Source of the DNA: Nocardioides glacieisoli
GTDB taxonomy: Bacteria; Actinomycetota; Actinomycetes; Propionibacteriales; Nocardioidaceae
Direction of reading: 5' to 3'
Assembly: GCF_004137245.1 (NCBI RefSeq)
Contig: NZ_SDWS01000010.1
Coordinates: 62,001-126,000 of the forward strand
DNA length: 64,000 bases
Shown: positions 57,051-64,000 of the stretch, piece after piece
How positions within the stretch are numbered: position 1 is the first letter of the stretch
Layout: each line of letters opens with the position of its first letter
The notes under the pieces: model-generated
What the model saw: the letters and a program-made list of their open reading frames with translations, nothing else
Databases searched by the model: none
What the model was told of the DNA's origin: nothing
Position numbers and translations under genes: made by a program

Positions 57051-57836
57051 TCAGCCCTGGACGGGCGAGGTGACCATGTCGTCGACCAGCCACGTGCCGT
57101 CGACGAGCTGCATCGACAGCGTCACCTGGTCCTTGTAGACGACCGGCTCCGCGCTCAGCTTGTTGGTCGTGGGCCGGTCCACGAAGACCAGCACCTGCAC
57201 CCGGCCGTCCGAGGCCCGGACGATCCCGGACGCCACCACCGACGCGGTCACCTTCGTCTGCGTCTGCGGCGCGTTCTCCTCCAGGACCGCGAAGAGCTTG
57301 TCGTACTCCGAGCGGTAGCTGCCCGTCATCAGCGCCTGTGCGGCCTTCTGGTCCTCGTCGAGGTGCTCGTAGTCGTAGGACAGCACGGGCACCACCGCGC
57401 GCTCGGCGGCGACCTGCGCCTGGCGCGCGGCGGAGTCGTCTCCCCCGTCGTCGCCGGCGACCCACATCCAGACAGTGGCCGCGACCAGCCCGGCGGCCAG
57501 GAGGCCCAGCCCGGCCAGCAGCCAGCCCGGCACCCCGCCACGCCCGTCGGTCGAGGGGCTCTCTTCGCTGGTCGAGGAAGGGCGAAGCCCTGTCACGGGA
57601 CCCGGCTCGTCGACCTCGACGAGTGGCTCGTCGTCCTCGACCTCGGGGTGCTCGACGTCGTACGCCGCCCGCGCAGCGGGGTCGAGGAGGACCTCTGCGG
57701 CGCGGTTGAGGGAGTCGAAGCGCCGGTCCCCGGGCTCGAGGTCGGCGATCTGGGACTTCCACGCGGCGCGGACCTCGTCGCTCGAGGCGTCGCGCGGGAC
57801 GCCGAGGACGTCGTACCAGGTGGGGCTCTCGCTCAT
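57051..57836 (-). CDS. Degenerate J-domain protein with Mce-associated C-terminal domain
   Basis: A 261-residue fusion. Residues about 5-65 look like a DnaJ J-domain (TWYDVLGVPRDASSDEVRAAW, then FDSLNRAAEVLLDPAARAAYD), but the HPD loop needed to stimulate DnaK is replaced by LEPGDRR. A Ser/Glu-rich linker and a membrane helix (about 103-124) follow. The outer part (about 140-261) is a Mce-associated (NTF2-like) domain: SYRSEYDKLFAVLEENAPQ, VTASVVASGIVRASDGRVQVLVF, and the ending LVDGTWLVDDMVTSPV that mirrors its upstream neighbour. It is the last gene of the mce operon, overlapping the previous gene by 4 nt. Confidence 0.8.
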   Translation of the reverse strand: MSESPTWYDVLGVPRDASSDEVRAAWKSQIADLEPGDRRFDSLNRAAEVLLDPAARAAYDVEHPEVEDDEPLVEVDEPGPVTGLRPSSTSEESPSTDGRGGVPGWLLAGLGLLAAGLVAATVWMWVAGDDGGDDSAARQAQVAAERAVVPVLSYDYEHLDEDQKAAQALMTGSYRSEYDKLFAVLEENAPQTQTKVTASVVASGIVRASDGRVQVLVFVDRPTTNKLSAEPVVYKDQVTLSMQLVDGTWLVDDMVTSPVQG

Positions 57837-58468
57837 GGCGTGCTCCCTTCGCCCTGCGGGGCGGGCTCGGGAGCGCCCTCGTCGTCGGCACCCGTGACCG
57901 GTGAGAAGTCGTCGACGAGCCACTCGCCGTCGATCACGACCAGGTCGACGAGGAAGCGGAAGGGCAGCGGCTCCTGGTCGACGGTCGTGGCGTCGTCGCC
58001 CTCGCCCTGCTCGTAGCTGTCGGTGAAGGCGCCGGCCACCAGGACGCGGGCGGAGTCGTCGTCGATGGACGACACGGCGGTCGCGAAGACGTCGGCGGTG
58101 CGGGTGATGCCGCCCTGGGCGACGAGCTGCTCGGCGGTCCCGACCTGCTTCTCGAAGTCGGCGGCGAACTTGGGCGTGATCACCTCGCGCACCTGCTCGC
58201 GGTAGTCCGGCATCTGCCCGGAGTCGTCGACCATGTCGGGGCTGTAGGTGCCGAGCCGCTTCACGAACTGGTCGGTCAGGCTCATCGCCTGCTCGCGCTC
58301 GTCGGGCAGGTCGAGGCCGCCGTCGGCAGTTGCGGGACCGCTCACGGACATCCAGATCAGGAGCGCGACACAGGCGGCCACGACCAGCGCCAGCGCGGCG
58401 GCGATCGCGACCCCGACCCGGGGGGTCAGTCGCGGGCCAGCAGGGGCTGGAGGTAGAGCCACTTCCAC
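57833..58468 (-). CDS. Mce-associated membrane protein
   Basis: A 211-residue single-pass membrane protein: helix at about residues 20-42 (VAIAAALALVVAACVALLIW), then an extracytoplasmic NTF2-like domain (FVKRLGTYSPDM, KFAADFEKQVGTAEQL, ARVLVAGAFTDSYE, LVVIDGEWLVDDFSPV). Proteins of this kind (Mam in mycobacteria) stabilise or assist the Mce lipid importer. The GTG at 58468 has a GAGGAG ribosome binding site 4 nt upstream and lies 43 nt inside the end of mceF. The J-domain fusion gene follows with an ATGA overlap. Confidence 0.84.
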   Translation of the reverse strand: MEVALPPAPAGPRLTPRVGVAIAAALALVVAACVALLIWMSVSGPATADGGLDLPDEREQAMSLTDQFVKRLGTYSPDMVDDSGQMPDYREQVREVITPKFAADFEKQVGTAEQLVAQGGITRTADVFATAVSSIDDDSARVLVAGAFTDSYEQGEGDDATTVDQEPLPFRFLVDLVVIDGEWLVDDFSPVTGADDEGAPEPAPQGEGSTP

Positions 58469-59715
58469 GTCTCCTCTCCCAGGCTGCTCGGGGCAACGCT
58501 ACCGGCGCGCTCGAGGCGGGCGACCTCGGCCGGGTCGGACGCCACCGCGCCGGTCGCGGGGTCGTAGGCGAAGTCCGCGGGGCCCCAGCCCGTGGCCGGG
58601 CGGGGCGCCTGGATGTTCTGCGCGCCTCGGGCATTGCTCAGGGAGGCCGGCTCGGTGCACCGGGTGTCCTCCTTCATCGGCCGGTTGCTGCCGTCGAGCG
58701 GCGAGCGCCGGTCGGTGCCCTCGTAGCCCGCGTGGCAGACGTGCGGCTCCGTCGTGAGGACCATGCCGAAGTGGGCGTCGTAGAGGCCGGTGCCCGGCGA
58801 CTTCGAGACGACGGTGTAGCCGCCCTCCACGACGTAGGGGTAGATGACGAGCAGCTGCTCGACACCGTCGAGGTGCTTGACCACGACCTCGCCGGTGGTG
58901 ACGAGGTTGTTGATCAGCTCGCCGAGCTCGACCTCGTTGTCCTCGAGGAAGACGCGCAGCTCGTTGGCGCCGAGCGACCCGTCCTCGATGAGCCTGCGGA
59001 GGTCCTTGTCGTTGTTGGCCACCGTCGTGGAGAACGTCGACAGGTCGCGCGCGAAGCGGCGGAACGCCCGCTCGGAGTCGATCTGGCCGTTGAGCACCGT
59101 GTTGGCGTCGCGGATCAGGTCGACGGTGACGTCGAAGTTCTCTTGCGCCGTGGTGATGAACGAGCTGCTGCTGTCGAGGATGGTCTGCAGGTCGTCGCCG
59201 GCGTCGTTGAAGGCCAGGCCGAACTCGGAGGTGACCGTGCGCAGGTCGTCCTCGTCGACGCTGCGCACCGTCTCGTCGAGGTGCGTGAGCAGGGTGTCGG
59301 TCGAGATCGGGATGGCGGTGCGGTCGCGGGCGATCTCGGAGTCGTCGCGCAGGAACGGTCCCTCGTTGCTCTGCGGCTGGAGCTCGACGTACTGCTCCCC
59401 CACCGCGGAGCGGTTGCCGACCAGTGCCTCGGCATCGGCGGGGATGTCGTCGAACTCGTTGTCGATGTCGAGCACGATGTCGACGCCGTCCTTGGTCAGC
59501 TCGAGGCGGTCGACCTCGCCCACTCGCACGCCGCGGTAGGACACCTCGGCGCCGGCGAAGGCGCCCCCGGAGTCGGCGAAGTGCGCCACGACGGTGTAGC
59601 TCTGGTCCACGAACACCCGGTCGAGCCGCGCGTAGCGGGCGCCGACGAAGCTCACGCCGATCAGCGTGATCAGGGCGAAGACGAGGAGCTGGACCTTGGT
59701 CCGACGGGTGATCAT
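58426..59715 (-). CDS. MCE family protein, MceF position
   Basis: A 429-residue substrate-binding subunit of a Mce lipid transporter. The N-terminal membrane helix is about residues 8-26. The MCE domain (about 35-120) has the usual VVAHFADSGGAFAGAEVSYRGVRVGEV in split form and GEQYVELQPQ. A long helical stretch (about 130-300) forms the tunnel-building coiled region (TVANNDKDLRRLIEDG, NNLVTTGEVVVKHL). The C-terminus carries a cysteine pair and a variable domain. It is the sixth mce gene by order; the start is fixed by an ATGA overlap with the lipoprotein gene. Confidence 0.88.
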   Translation of the reverse strand: MITRRTKVQLLVFALITLIGVSFVGARYARLDRVFVDQSYTVVAHFADSGGAFAGAEVSYRGVRVGEVDRLELTKDGVDIVLDIDNEFDDIPADAEALVGNRSAVGEQYVELQPQSNEGPFLRDDSEIARDRTAIPISTDTLLTHLDETVRSVDEDDLRTVTSEFGLAFNDAGDDLQTILDSSSSFITTAQENFDVTVDLIRDANTVLNGQIDSERAFRRFARDLSTFSTTVANNDKDLRRLIEDGSLGANELRVFLEDNEVELGELINNLVTTGEVVVKHLDGVEQLLVIYPYVVEGGYTVVSKSPGTGLYDAHFGMVLTTEPHVCHAGYEGTDRRSPLDGSNRPMKEDTRCTEPASLSNARGAQNIQAPRPATGWGPADFAYDPATGAVASDPAEVARLERAGSVAPSSLGEETWKWLYLQPLLARD

Positions 59716-61166
59716 CGCTTCACCACGCCCGGGATCAGCAGGCTGACGAGTGCCGGGTCGTAGACCTCGGTGAGCTGCGCGACCGTGGGGCCGCGCCCGC
59801 GATCCGGTGGCGAGGTGTCGTACGTCCCTGGTCGAGGCAGCCCCGTGATCACGGGCAGGCTCGGGAGGGTGATGGTCGGCAGCGGCGGGAGGCTGGTCGG
59901 GATCGACGGCGTGGGCAGCGGCAGGGTCGGCGTACCGGATCCACCGCACAGGCCCGGCACGGGGAACTGCTTGCAGACCGCCGAGATCACCGAGTTGGGC
60001 AGCCCGATGCAGGCGGTGACGTCGCCGCGGCGCAGACCTTCGAGGCACTTGTTGATCGCGTCGAGCGCGTCCTGGCACAGCAGGCTGGTGTCGGGCAGCG
60101 GCCCGTCCTGTGGGAGCTGGCTGAGCGGGATGCACGCCTCGGTCGGGAGCGTCGTCGGGATGGTGGTCGGGATCGCGGTCAGGTCGATGTCGAGGGTGAT
60201 CGAGAGGTTGGTGTAGTCACCCATGTGCAGGTTGCGGGCGACCTGCGGGTCGCGACCGACCACCTCGTCGACGAACGGGTAGGTCAGGAAGACGTTGAAG
60301 GCGTTGGTGAAGTCGTCGCCCGACGCCGCGAGCTGTGTCAGCACGGGGTCGAGCCGCTCCAGCGAGGTGATCGTGGCGTCCTTGGACTGTGCGATCACGT
60401 CGACCGCGACCGAGGACAGCTGGTCGAGCGCGGTGAGCATCTCGACGAGGTCGTCGCGCTGGCGGTCGATCGAGTCGAGGGCGCTGGGCAGCTCCTCGAG
60501 GGCCTTGTCGATGGTCGGGAGCTGCTTCTCGGCGGCGAGGGCGAGCCGGTTGAGCGACTCGATCGCGTCGACGATGTCCTCCTTGTTCTCGTCGAGCTGG
60601 CCGGTGAAGACGCGCAGCTGCTCGAGCACCGAGCGCGCGGACTCCTCGCGTCCCTCGAGCGCGAGGTTGAGCTCCTGCGTGATCGTCTTGAGCTGGGCGA
60701 CGCCGCCGCCGTTGAGGAGCAGGCTCAGCGCGCCGAGGACCTCCTCGACCTCCGGGTTGCGGCCGGCCCGCTCGATCGGGATGACCGCCCCGTCCTTCAT
60801 CTTCGTCGCGATCGCGCCCTCGTCGGGGGCGCTGAGCTCGACGAACTTCTCGCCGAGGAGGCTGGTCTGGCGCAGCTCGGCGACCGCGTTGCCCGGCAGC
60901 TCCACGTCGCGGCGCACCTCGAGGGTGACGAGCGCCTGGTAGCCCTCGAGGTCGATCGCGGTCACCTTGCCGACGCTCACGTCGTTGACCTTGACCGTCG
61001 ACTGCGGCACGAGGTCGAGGACGTCGGCGAACTCGACCTTGATCGTGATCGGGTTCTCACCGACGTCCGGCCCACCCGGGAGCGGGAGGGAGTAGACGCT
61101 GGCGTCGCACGAGGACAGGCCCATGACCACGAGCACGGCCAGCACGAGTGCCTTCATGCGCTTCAT
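59712..61166 (-). CDS. MCE family lipoprotein, MceE position
   Basis: A 484-residue lipoprotein subunit of the Mce transporter. The signal ends in lipobox LSSC (Cys near residue 20), as in MceE (LprK-type) proteins. The MCE domain (about 40-130) includes KVEFADVLDLVPQSTVKVNDVSVGKV in pieces and GEKFVEL. A helical region follows to about 320. The C-terminal tail has four cysteines (ACIPL, LLCQDA, TACIGLP, VCKQF) and a Pro-rich end (TPTLPLPTPSIPTSLPP). An AGGAGG site precedes the ATG at 61166. It overlaps its two neighbours by 4 nt each. Confidence 0.9.
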   Translation of the reverse strand: MKRMKALVLAVLVVMGLSSCDASVYSLPLPGGPDVGENPITIKVEFADVLDLVPQSTVKVNDVSVGKVTAIDLEGYQALVTLEVRRDVELPGNAVAELRQTSLLGEKFVELSAPDEGAIATKMKDGAVIPIERAGRNPEVEEVLGALSLLLNGGGVAQLKTITQELNLALEGREESARSVLEQLRVFTGQLDENKEDIVDAIESLNRLALAAEKQLPTIDKALEELPSALDSIDRQRDDLVEMLTALDQLSSVAVDVIAQSKDATITSLERLDPVLTQLAASGDDFTNAFNVFLTYPFVDEVVGRDPQVARNLHMGDYTNLSITLDIDLTAIPTTIPTTLPTEACIPLSQLPQDGPLPDTSLLCQDALDAINKCLEGLRRGDVTACIGLPNSVISAVCKQFPVPGLCGGSGTPTLPLPTPSIPTSLPPLPTITLPSLPVITGLPRPGTYDTSPPDRGRGPTVAQLTEVYDPALVSLLIPGVVKR

Positions 61167-62332
61167 CGCGACACCTCCTCGTCCGTTGCAGCCGCCGGAG
61201 CGACGAGACCACCGAGGGTGGGGTCGAAGACCTCCTGCGCCGGGAGCACGTCCGGCTTCCCGAGCGCACCGGGACGGTTCTTCGGGAGCAGCTGGGTGAT
61301 CGTGTCGCAGACCTGGCCGGACCGCTCGACCTGGCTGACGAAGCCGCACAGCAGCGCCGCGGGGTCGTACTGGATCTGGTTGATCGCCTCGCCGAGGTTC
61401 GCTCGGGTGTCGAGGGTGCCGGCCTGCGGGTTGTAGGTCAGGCCGAGGTTGTTGAGGGCGGCCGGCGCCACGCGCAGGATCTCGTCGAGGGAGTCACGCT
61501 GGCGCACGAGCACCTTGGAGACCCGGTTGAGCCCGGAGATGTTGCGGCTCAACGAGTCCTTGTTGTCCTCCACGAAGCCCTTGACGTCGGTCAGGGCGGT
61601 GGAGAGGTTCCTCGTGGCGGCGACGAGCTCCTGGCGCTCGCCCGCGAGCATCGTCGAGACATCGGCGAGGGACTGGTTGAACTGGCGCACCGTCTGGTCG
61701 TTCTCGGCCAGCGTCCGGATGAAGCCCTCCAGCGCCCGGACCGAGCCGAAGAGCTCCTCCTTGTTGCCCGCGAGGGTGGCGCTGAGCCGCGAGAAGTCCT
61801 TGATGGTCTGGCGGAAGGTCGTGCCCTGGCCGCCGAAGTTGTCGGCCGTCACGGAGAGCAGGTCGGACAGGGCTCCGTCCTTGTTGGCACCCCGCGGGCC
61901 GAGCGCCACGTTGAGGCGGTCGAGGCTGTCGTAGATCTGGTCGAGCTCGAGCGGCTGCGACGTCTGCTCGACGCTCAGCTCAGCGCCGTCGGTCAGGACG
62001 TCCCCGGTGCCGGGGTAGGCCGGCGTCAGCTGGACGTAGCGGTCGCCCACCACCGACGGCGCGATGATCACCGCCTTGGCGTCGGCGGGCAGCTTGACCT
62101 CGTCGTCGTACGTCATCGTCACCGTCACGTCGGTGCCGGTGGGCTCGACCCGGGTCACCGTGCCCACCGGGACACCGAGCACGCGGACGTCGCTGCCCTC
62201 GTAGACGGAGATGGCGCGGGGGAAGTGCGCGACGACCGTCTTGCCGGTGTCGCCGCCGAAGACGGTGACGGCGGCCGCCACGACGAACAGCAGCACGATG
62301 AGGGGGGCGAGGAATCGCTTCACGAGGTCCAT
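61163..62332 (-). CDS. MCE family protein, MceD position
   Basis: A 389-residue subunit: membrane helix at about residues 8-27, MCE domain (about 30-120; TVVAHFPRAISVYEGSDVRVLGVPVG, then GDRYVQLTPAY), then a long helical region (about 150-320). No lipobox. The ATG at 62332 is followed by helix residues MDLVKRFLAPLIVLLF and preceded by the mceC stop only 3 nt away. These subunits form the lipid-conducting shaft between the membranes and wall. Confidence 0.87.
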   Translation of the reverse strand: MDLVKRFLAPLIVLLFVVAAAVTVFGGDTGKTVVAHFPRAISVYEGSDVRVLGVPVGTVTRVEPTGTDVTVTMTYDDEVKLPADAKAVIIAPSVVGDRYVQLTPAYPGTGDVLTDGAELSVEQTSQPLELDQIYDSLDRLNVALGPRGANKDGALSDLLSVTADNFGGQGTTFRQTIKDFSRLSATLAGNKEELFGSVRALEGFIRTLAENDQTVRQFNQSLADVSTMLAGERQELVAATRNLSTALTDVKGFVEDNKDSLSRNISGLNRVSKVLVRQRDSLDEILRVAPAALNNLGLTYNPQAGTLDTRANLGEAINQIQYDPAALLCGFVSQVERSGQVCDTITQLLPKNRPGALGKPDVLPAQEVFDPTLGGLVAPAAATDEEVSR

Positions 62333-62335
62333 GGG

Positions 62336-63298
62336 TCAGCCCACCTGCGGGACGGGAGGGAAGTTGGCGATCCACGTGTCGAACCACGGACCGGTGCCGA
62401 GCGTGTTGGCGAAGACGCGGTAGAACGGCGCCATCAGCCGCAGGCTGCTGTCGAGGTTGTCCTCGTTCTTGTTGAGGACCGCCACGACGTTCTCCAGGTG
62501 CGCGAGGGCCGGGGCGAGGTCCTCCCGCGAGTCGTCGATGAGCGCGGACAGCTCCTTGGACAGCGTCGTGGTCGACACCAGGAGCTGGTGCACCGCGTCA
62601 CGCCGGGCGACGAGGGCGCGGAACAGCACGTCGCTGTCCTCCATCAGCTTGATGATGTCCTGGTCGCGCTCGTCGAGGACGGTCGAGACGCGCTCGAGGT
62701 TCACGAGGAGCGTGTTGAGCTGCTGGTCCTTCTCGGCGACGTTGGCCGAGAGCCGGCTCAGCCCCGACAGCGCGCCCCGGAACTCCTCCGGGGTGTTGCG
62801 GGTGAGGTCGGCGAGGGTGGTGAGCGACTCGGCCAGCTGGTCGGTGTCGATCTGGTCCGACGTGGAGGCCAGGCCCTCGAAGGCCTCGACGACGTCGAAC
62901 GGCGAGGAGGTGCGCTCCGCCGGGATCGTGCCGTCCTCCTCCAGCTGGCCGCCGCCGGCCGGCTCGAGGGCGAGGAACATCGCGCCGAGGATGGTCTTCA
63001 CCTTGATTGCCGCCCGGGTCTCGGAGCCGAACCTCGCGGCGTCATCGACCTTGAAGCTCACCTTGACCTGGCCGTCGTCGAGCGCGATCTCGTCGACCTT
63101 GCCGACGCGGACACCGGCGATCCGGACCTCGTCGTTCTTCTTGAGGCCGCCGGCCTCGGTGAACATCGCGTGGTAGGTGTCGCCGCCACCGATGATCGGC
63201 AGGTCGTCGGCACGCAGGGCGCCCACCAGGAGCGTCGCCAGCACGACGAGGCTGACGGCACCCACGATGACCGGGTTGCGTTCGCGGAAGGGCTTCAT
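62336..63298 (-). CDS. MCE family protein, MceC position
   Basis: A 320-residue subunit: membrane helix (about 10-28), MCE domain (about 38-125; YHAMFTEAGGLKKNDEVRIAGVRVGKV in segments, then ILGAMFLALEPAG), and a helical region with STLDERDQD and VLNKNEDN motifs, ending in a PFYRVFANTLGTGPWFDTWI segment that recurs in Mce proteins. Start ATG overlaps the previous stop (ATGA). Order and helix length give the MceC position; the pathway substrate is not predictable. Confidence 0.87.
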   Translation of the reverse strand: MKPFRERNPVIVGAVSLVVLATLLVGALRADDLPIIGGGDTYHAMFTEAGGLKKNDEVRIAGVRVGKVDEIALDDGQVKVSFKVDDAARFGSETRAAIKVKTILGAMFLALEPAGGGQLEEDGTIPAERTSSPFDVVEAFEGLASTSDQIDTDQLAESLTTLADLTRNTPEEFRGALSGLSRLSANVAEKDQQLNTLLVNLERVSTVLDERDQDIIKLMEDSDVLFRALVARRDAVHQLLVSTTTLSKELSALIDDSREDLAPALAHLENVVAVLNKNEDNLDSSLRLMAPFYRVFANTLGTGPWFDTWIANFPPVPQVG

Positions 63299-64000
63299 CC
63301 GAGATCACACCTGTCGGATCCGGTGGCGTACTTCACCGGGAGGGAGAGGTTGTTGGGCAGGTTGACCCGCCCCTGGAACTCGCAGAGGTAGAAGTTGAAG
63401 AACGAGCCGTAGATCGCGGTGCGCCCGACCTTCTCGAGCTTGATCGGCAGGACCTGGAGGGCCCGGTCCAGCTCGGCCTTGTTCTTGTCGATGTTGCCCG
63501 CGACCGTCCGCAGCTCCTTGATGTCCTTGACGAAGGGCTCGCGGATCCCGTCGATGAGCGACGCAGTCTCGACCGAGAGCGCGGAGACGTCCTCCAGGGA
63601 CCCCAGGATCGCGTTGCGGTCCTGCTTGAGCCCGCCGACGAGCGTCCGGAACGACTGGATGAGGCGGGTCAGCTGCTTGTCGCGGTCGGCCACGTGGTCG
63701 AGCACGAGGGAGAGGTTGTCGATCAGCTCACCGATGACCTGGTCGCGGTCGGCCAGCGTGTTGGTGACCGACGCGGTGTGCGCGAGCAGCCCCTCGAGCG
63801 TGCCGCCCTCACCCTGGAAGACCTGGATCAGCTCGAAGGAGAGCTGGTTGACGTCCTCGGGCGAGAGGGCCTGAAAGAGCGGCTTGAACCCGTTGAAGAG
63901 GACGGTGAGGTCGAGTGCGGGGCGCGTGCGCGGCACCGGGATCGTCGTACCGGCCGGCAGCCGCTGGGTGTCGCCGACCTCCTGGGTCAGCGAGATGTAG
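63295..64000 (-). CDS. MCE family protein, MceB position (5' end beyond the window)
   Basis: About 235 codons of the C-terminal part are visible. The sequence begins in the MCE domain end (YISLTQEVGDTQRLPAGTTI) and continues with the long helical region: LDLTVLFNGFKPLFQALSPEDVNQL, LADRDQVIGELIDNL, LIQSFRTLVGGLKQDRNAI in split form. The ending FYLCEFQGRVNL is typical of Mce B/C-type subunits. The start codon and membrane helix are outside the window, as are the yrbE permease genes and mceA expected upstream. It overlaps mceC by 4 nt. Confidence 0.87.
   Translation of the reverse strand, partial: YISLTQEVGDTQRLPAGTTIPVPRTRPALDLTVLFNGFKPLFQALSPEDVNQLSFELIQVFQGEGGTLEGLLAHTASVTNTLADRDQVIGELIDNLSLVLDHVADRDKQLTRLIQSFRTLVGGLKQDRNAILGSLEDVSALSVETASLIDGIREPFVKDIKELRTVAGNIDKNKAELDRALQVLPIKLEKVGRTAIYGSFFNFYLCEFQGRVNLPNNLSLPVKYATGSDRCDLG

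Noticed and set aside
61148..63391. 747-codon plus-strand open frame inside the mce operon
   Set aside because: Antisense shadow of mceC-mceD; these have MCE domains and ATGA junctions.

Overview
The window is a 64 kb stretch of GC-rich chromosomal DNA from an actinobacterium. The gene content (CarD, MshA for mycothiol, a MenJ-like reductase, a mce operon, SenX3-RegX3, a SigK/RskA/fasciclin locus) and the gene order fit the Propionibacteriales, and Nocardioides or a close relative is the most likely genus. That placement is inference from content and codon style, not from a database search. Gene density is very high. Stop/start overlaps of 4 nt (ATGA or GTGA) join most operon members. Many first genes appear to be leaderless, with a -10 hexamer exactly 6-7 nt before the start codon.

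Layout. 1-4.7 kb: threonine synthase (cut by the window edge) behind a SAM-I riboswitch, then trehalose-6-phosphate phosphatase, a LytR_C protein and a DUF3263 protein on the minus strand, divergent from trehalose-6-phosphate synthase. 4.7-8.3 kb: a glutamate-synthase-domain protein and a rskA-sigK-fasciclin locus. 8.4-15.7 kb: an operon of a PHA-synthase-like hydrolase with a histone-like tail, a GPH transporter, an S1P-lyase-like enzyme and uracil-DNA glycosylase, then a LigB-type dioxygenase, pyridoxal kinase and a lipoprotein. 15.7-20.6 kb: an HNH protein, tRNA-Thr(TGT), a GH13 glycosidase, a DUF4032 kinase-like protein and a secreted NPCBM-like protein. 20.6-27.3 kb: metallophosphoesterase, rlmB, cysS, a secreted C39-like peptidase and a membrane molybdopterin oxidoreductase. 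27.3-30.4 kb: ispF-ispD, facing a degenerate IspD-like gene coupled to carD, then a UbiA prenyltransferase. 30.5-37.1 kb: lipoprotein-gpmA, phoU divergent from senX3-regX3 across a PHO-box-like site, an EamA transporter, YbjN and mshA. This resembles the Mycobacterium mshA-gpm1-senX3-regX3 neighbourhood. 37.2-49.2 kb: a small membrane protein, an RNase HI fusion, SDR, racemase, an OFA transporter with a small subunit, a METTL25-like methyltransferase with a 27-residue microprotein, HOT dehydrogenase, a double Nudix protein, two acyltransferases and a MenJ-like reductase. 49.3-56.9 kb: rpoC and rpoB, both with TTG starts. 57-64 kb: the distal half of a mce operon (mceB partial, then C, D, E, F, and two Mce-associated proteins, one with a degenerate J-domain).

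How the genes work together. Trehalose metabolism is split across two divergent transcripts. IspD and IspF make isoprenoid precursors that UbiA- and MenJ-like enzymes would use for quinones. PhoU and SenX3-RegX3 handle phosphate sensing. The mce genes encode an envelope lipid importer. SigK/RskA probably controls the secreted fasciclin protein through a SigK-type promoter that I can see upstream of it. No insertion sequence, prophage or CRISPR array is visible. No gene-free stretch exceeds 300 bases; the longest are 1029-1253 (riboswitch) and 56810-57050 (mce terminator and rpoB promoter).
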